The notes below the pieces were generated by a model. It made no database searches. It saw only the letters and a program-made list of their open reading frames with translations, and was not told the DNA's origin. From NCBI GenBank assembly GCA_029933365.1, contig JAOZOH010000022.1:1-33526 (forward strand): a DNA stretch of 33,526 nucleotides, in the 5' to 3' direction. Position 1 is the first letter of the stretch. Each line of letters starts with the position of its first letter. The translations under genes were made by a program, and so were the position numbers. Positions 33,481 to 33,526 of this stretch are shown here, in pieces. This DNA comes from Desulfuromusa sp. GTDB lineage: Bacteria > Desulfobacterota > Desulfuromonadia > Desulfuromonadales > Geopsychrobacteraceae.

Positions 33481-33526
33481 CCACCTGCATAGCAGGTGGC
33501 TTGAGGAAAGCCCCTAAAAGGGGCTT
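33481..33526 (+). terminator. double hairpin at the window end
   Basis: Two adjacent stems: CCACCTGC/GCAGGTGG (33481-33499) and AAGCCCC/GGGGCTT (33508-33526, TAAAA loop). The second ends at the window edge, so any T-run lies outside. Probably a terminator for the lipoprotein operon; the double form could also be a dispersed repeat. Confidence 0.6.

Overview
The window looks like a chromosomal segment from a Desulfuromonadales-type deltaproteobacterium (Geobacter/Desulfuromonas/Pelobacter relatives). The evidence is a UGA-containing HesB/IscA gene of the kind known as a selenoprotein in this group, a two-iron desulfoferrodoxin, a DUF4492-cydAB operon, a YgiQ radical SAM protein, a long biotin carboxylase paired with a carboxyltransferase, and FmdB zinc ribbons. 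This assignment is inferred from gene content; no rRNA gene is present. I see no tRNA, CRISPR array, phage or transposase gene, so this is mostly housekeeping DNA with some unusual small features.

Layout. 1-3.7 kb: DUF2007 protein, threonine ammonia-lyase (ilvA), a crotonase lacking both usual catalytic glutamates, an FmdB zinc ribbon, and a HesB/IscA-like selenoprotein read through an in-frame TGA at 3377. 3.7-6.8 kb (minus strand): a cytochrome bd operon, DUF4492-cydA-cydB plus an unlisted 28-residue CydX-like peptide. 7-13.8 kb: YgiQ radical SAM protein, then a two-gene acyl-CoA carboxylase. 13.8-15.7 kb (minus): ECF sigma factor, membrane anti-sigma-like protein, small exported protein and a DUF3106 protein with an 18-bp tandem repeat. 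15.8-16.2 kb: desulfoferrodoxin. 16.3-16.6 kb: a free-standing structured RNA with its own promoter and terminator that I cannot assign to a family. 16.7-20.1 kb: TraB-family protein, rhomboid protease, YbaK-type deacylase and sirtuin, all on the plus strand. 20.3-21.1 kb: an MshEN-receiver fusion. 21.1-29.9 kb (minus): M24 peptidase, then a long cluster nadC-birA-coaX-EF-G paralogue-SPOR protein-helical protein-moaB. 30.1-33.5 kb (plus): OmpA-type lipoprotein and three exported proteins, two of which share an aromatic-rich and basic-tail design.

How they fit together. BirA (28.1-29.1 kb) would biotinylate the carboxylase at 10.9-13.8 kb. NadC and CoaX supply NAD and CoA. Cytochrome bd and superoxide reductase handle oxygen and superoxide in a mainly anaerobic lifestyle. 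Similar AAAACA/TGTTTT palindromes upstream of the crotonase and the acyl-CoA carboxylase suggest shared control of acyl-CoA metabolism.

The strongest candidates for a second look are the four-way-junction RNA at 16329-16568, the selenoprotein at 3281-3589, the CydX-like peptide at 3677-3763, the catalytically altered crotonase, and the MshEN-receiver protein.
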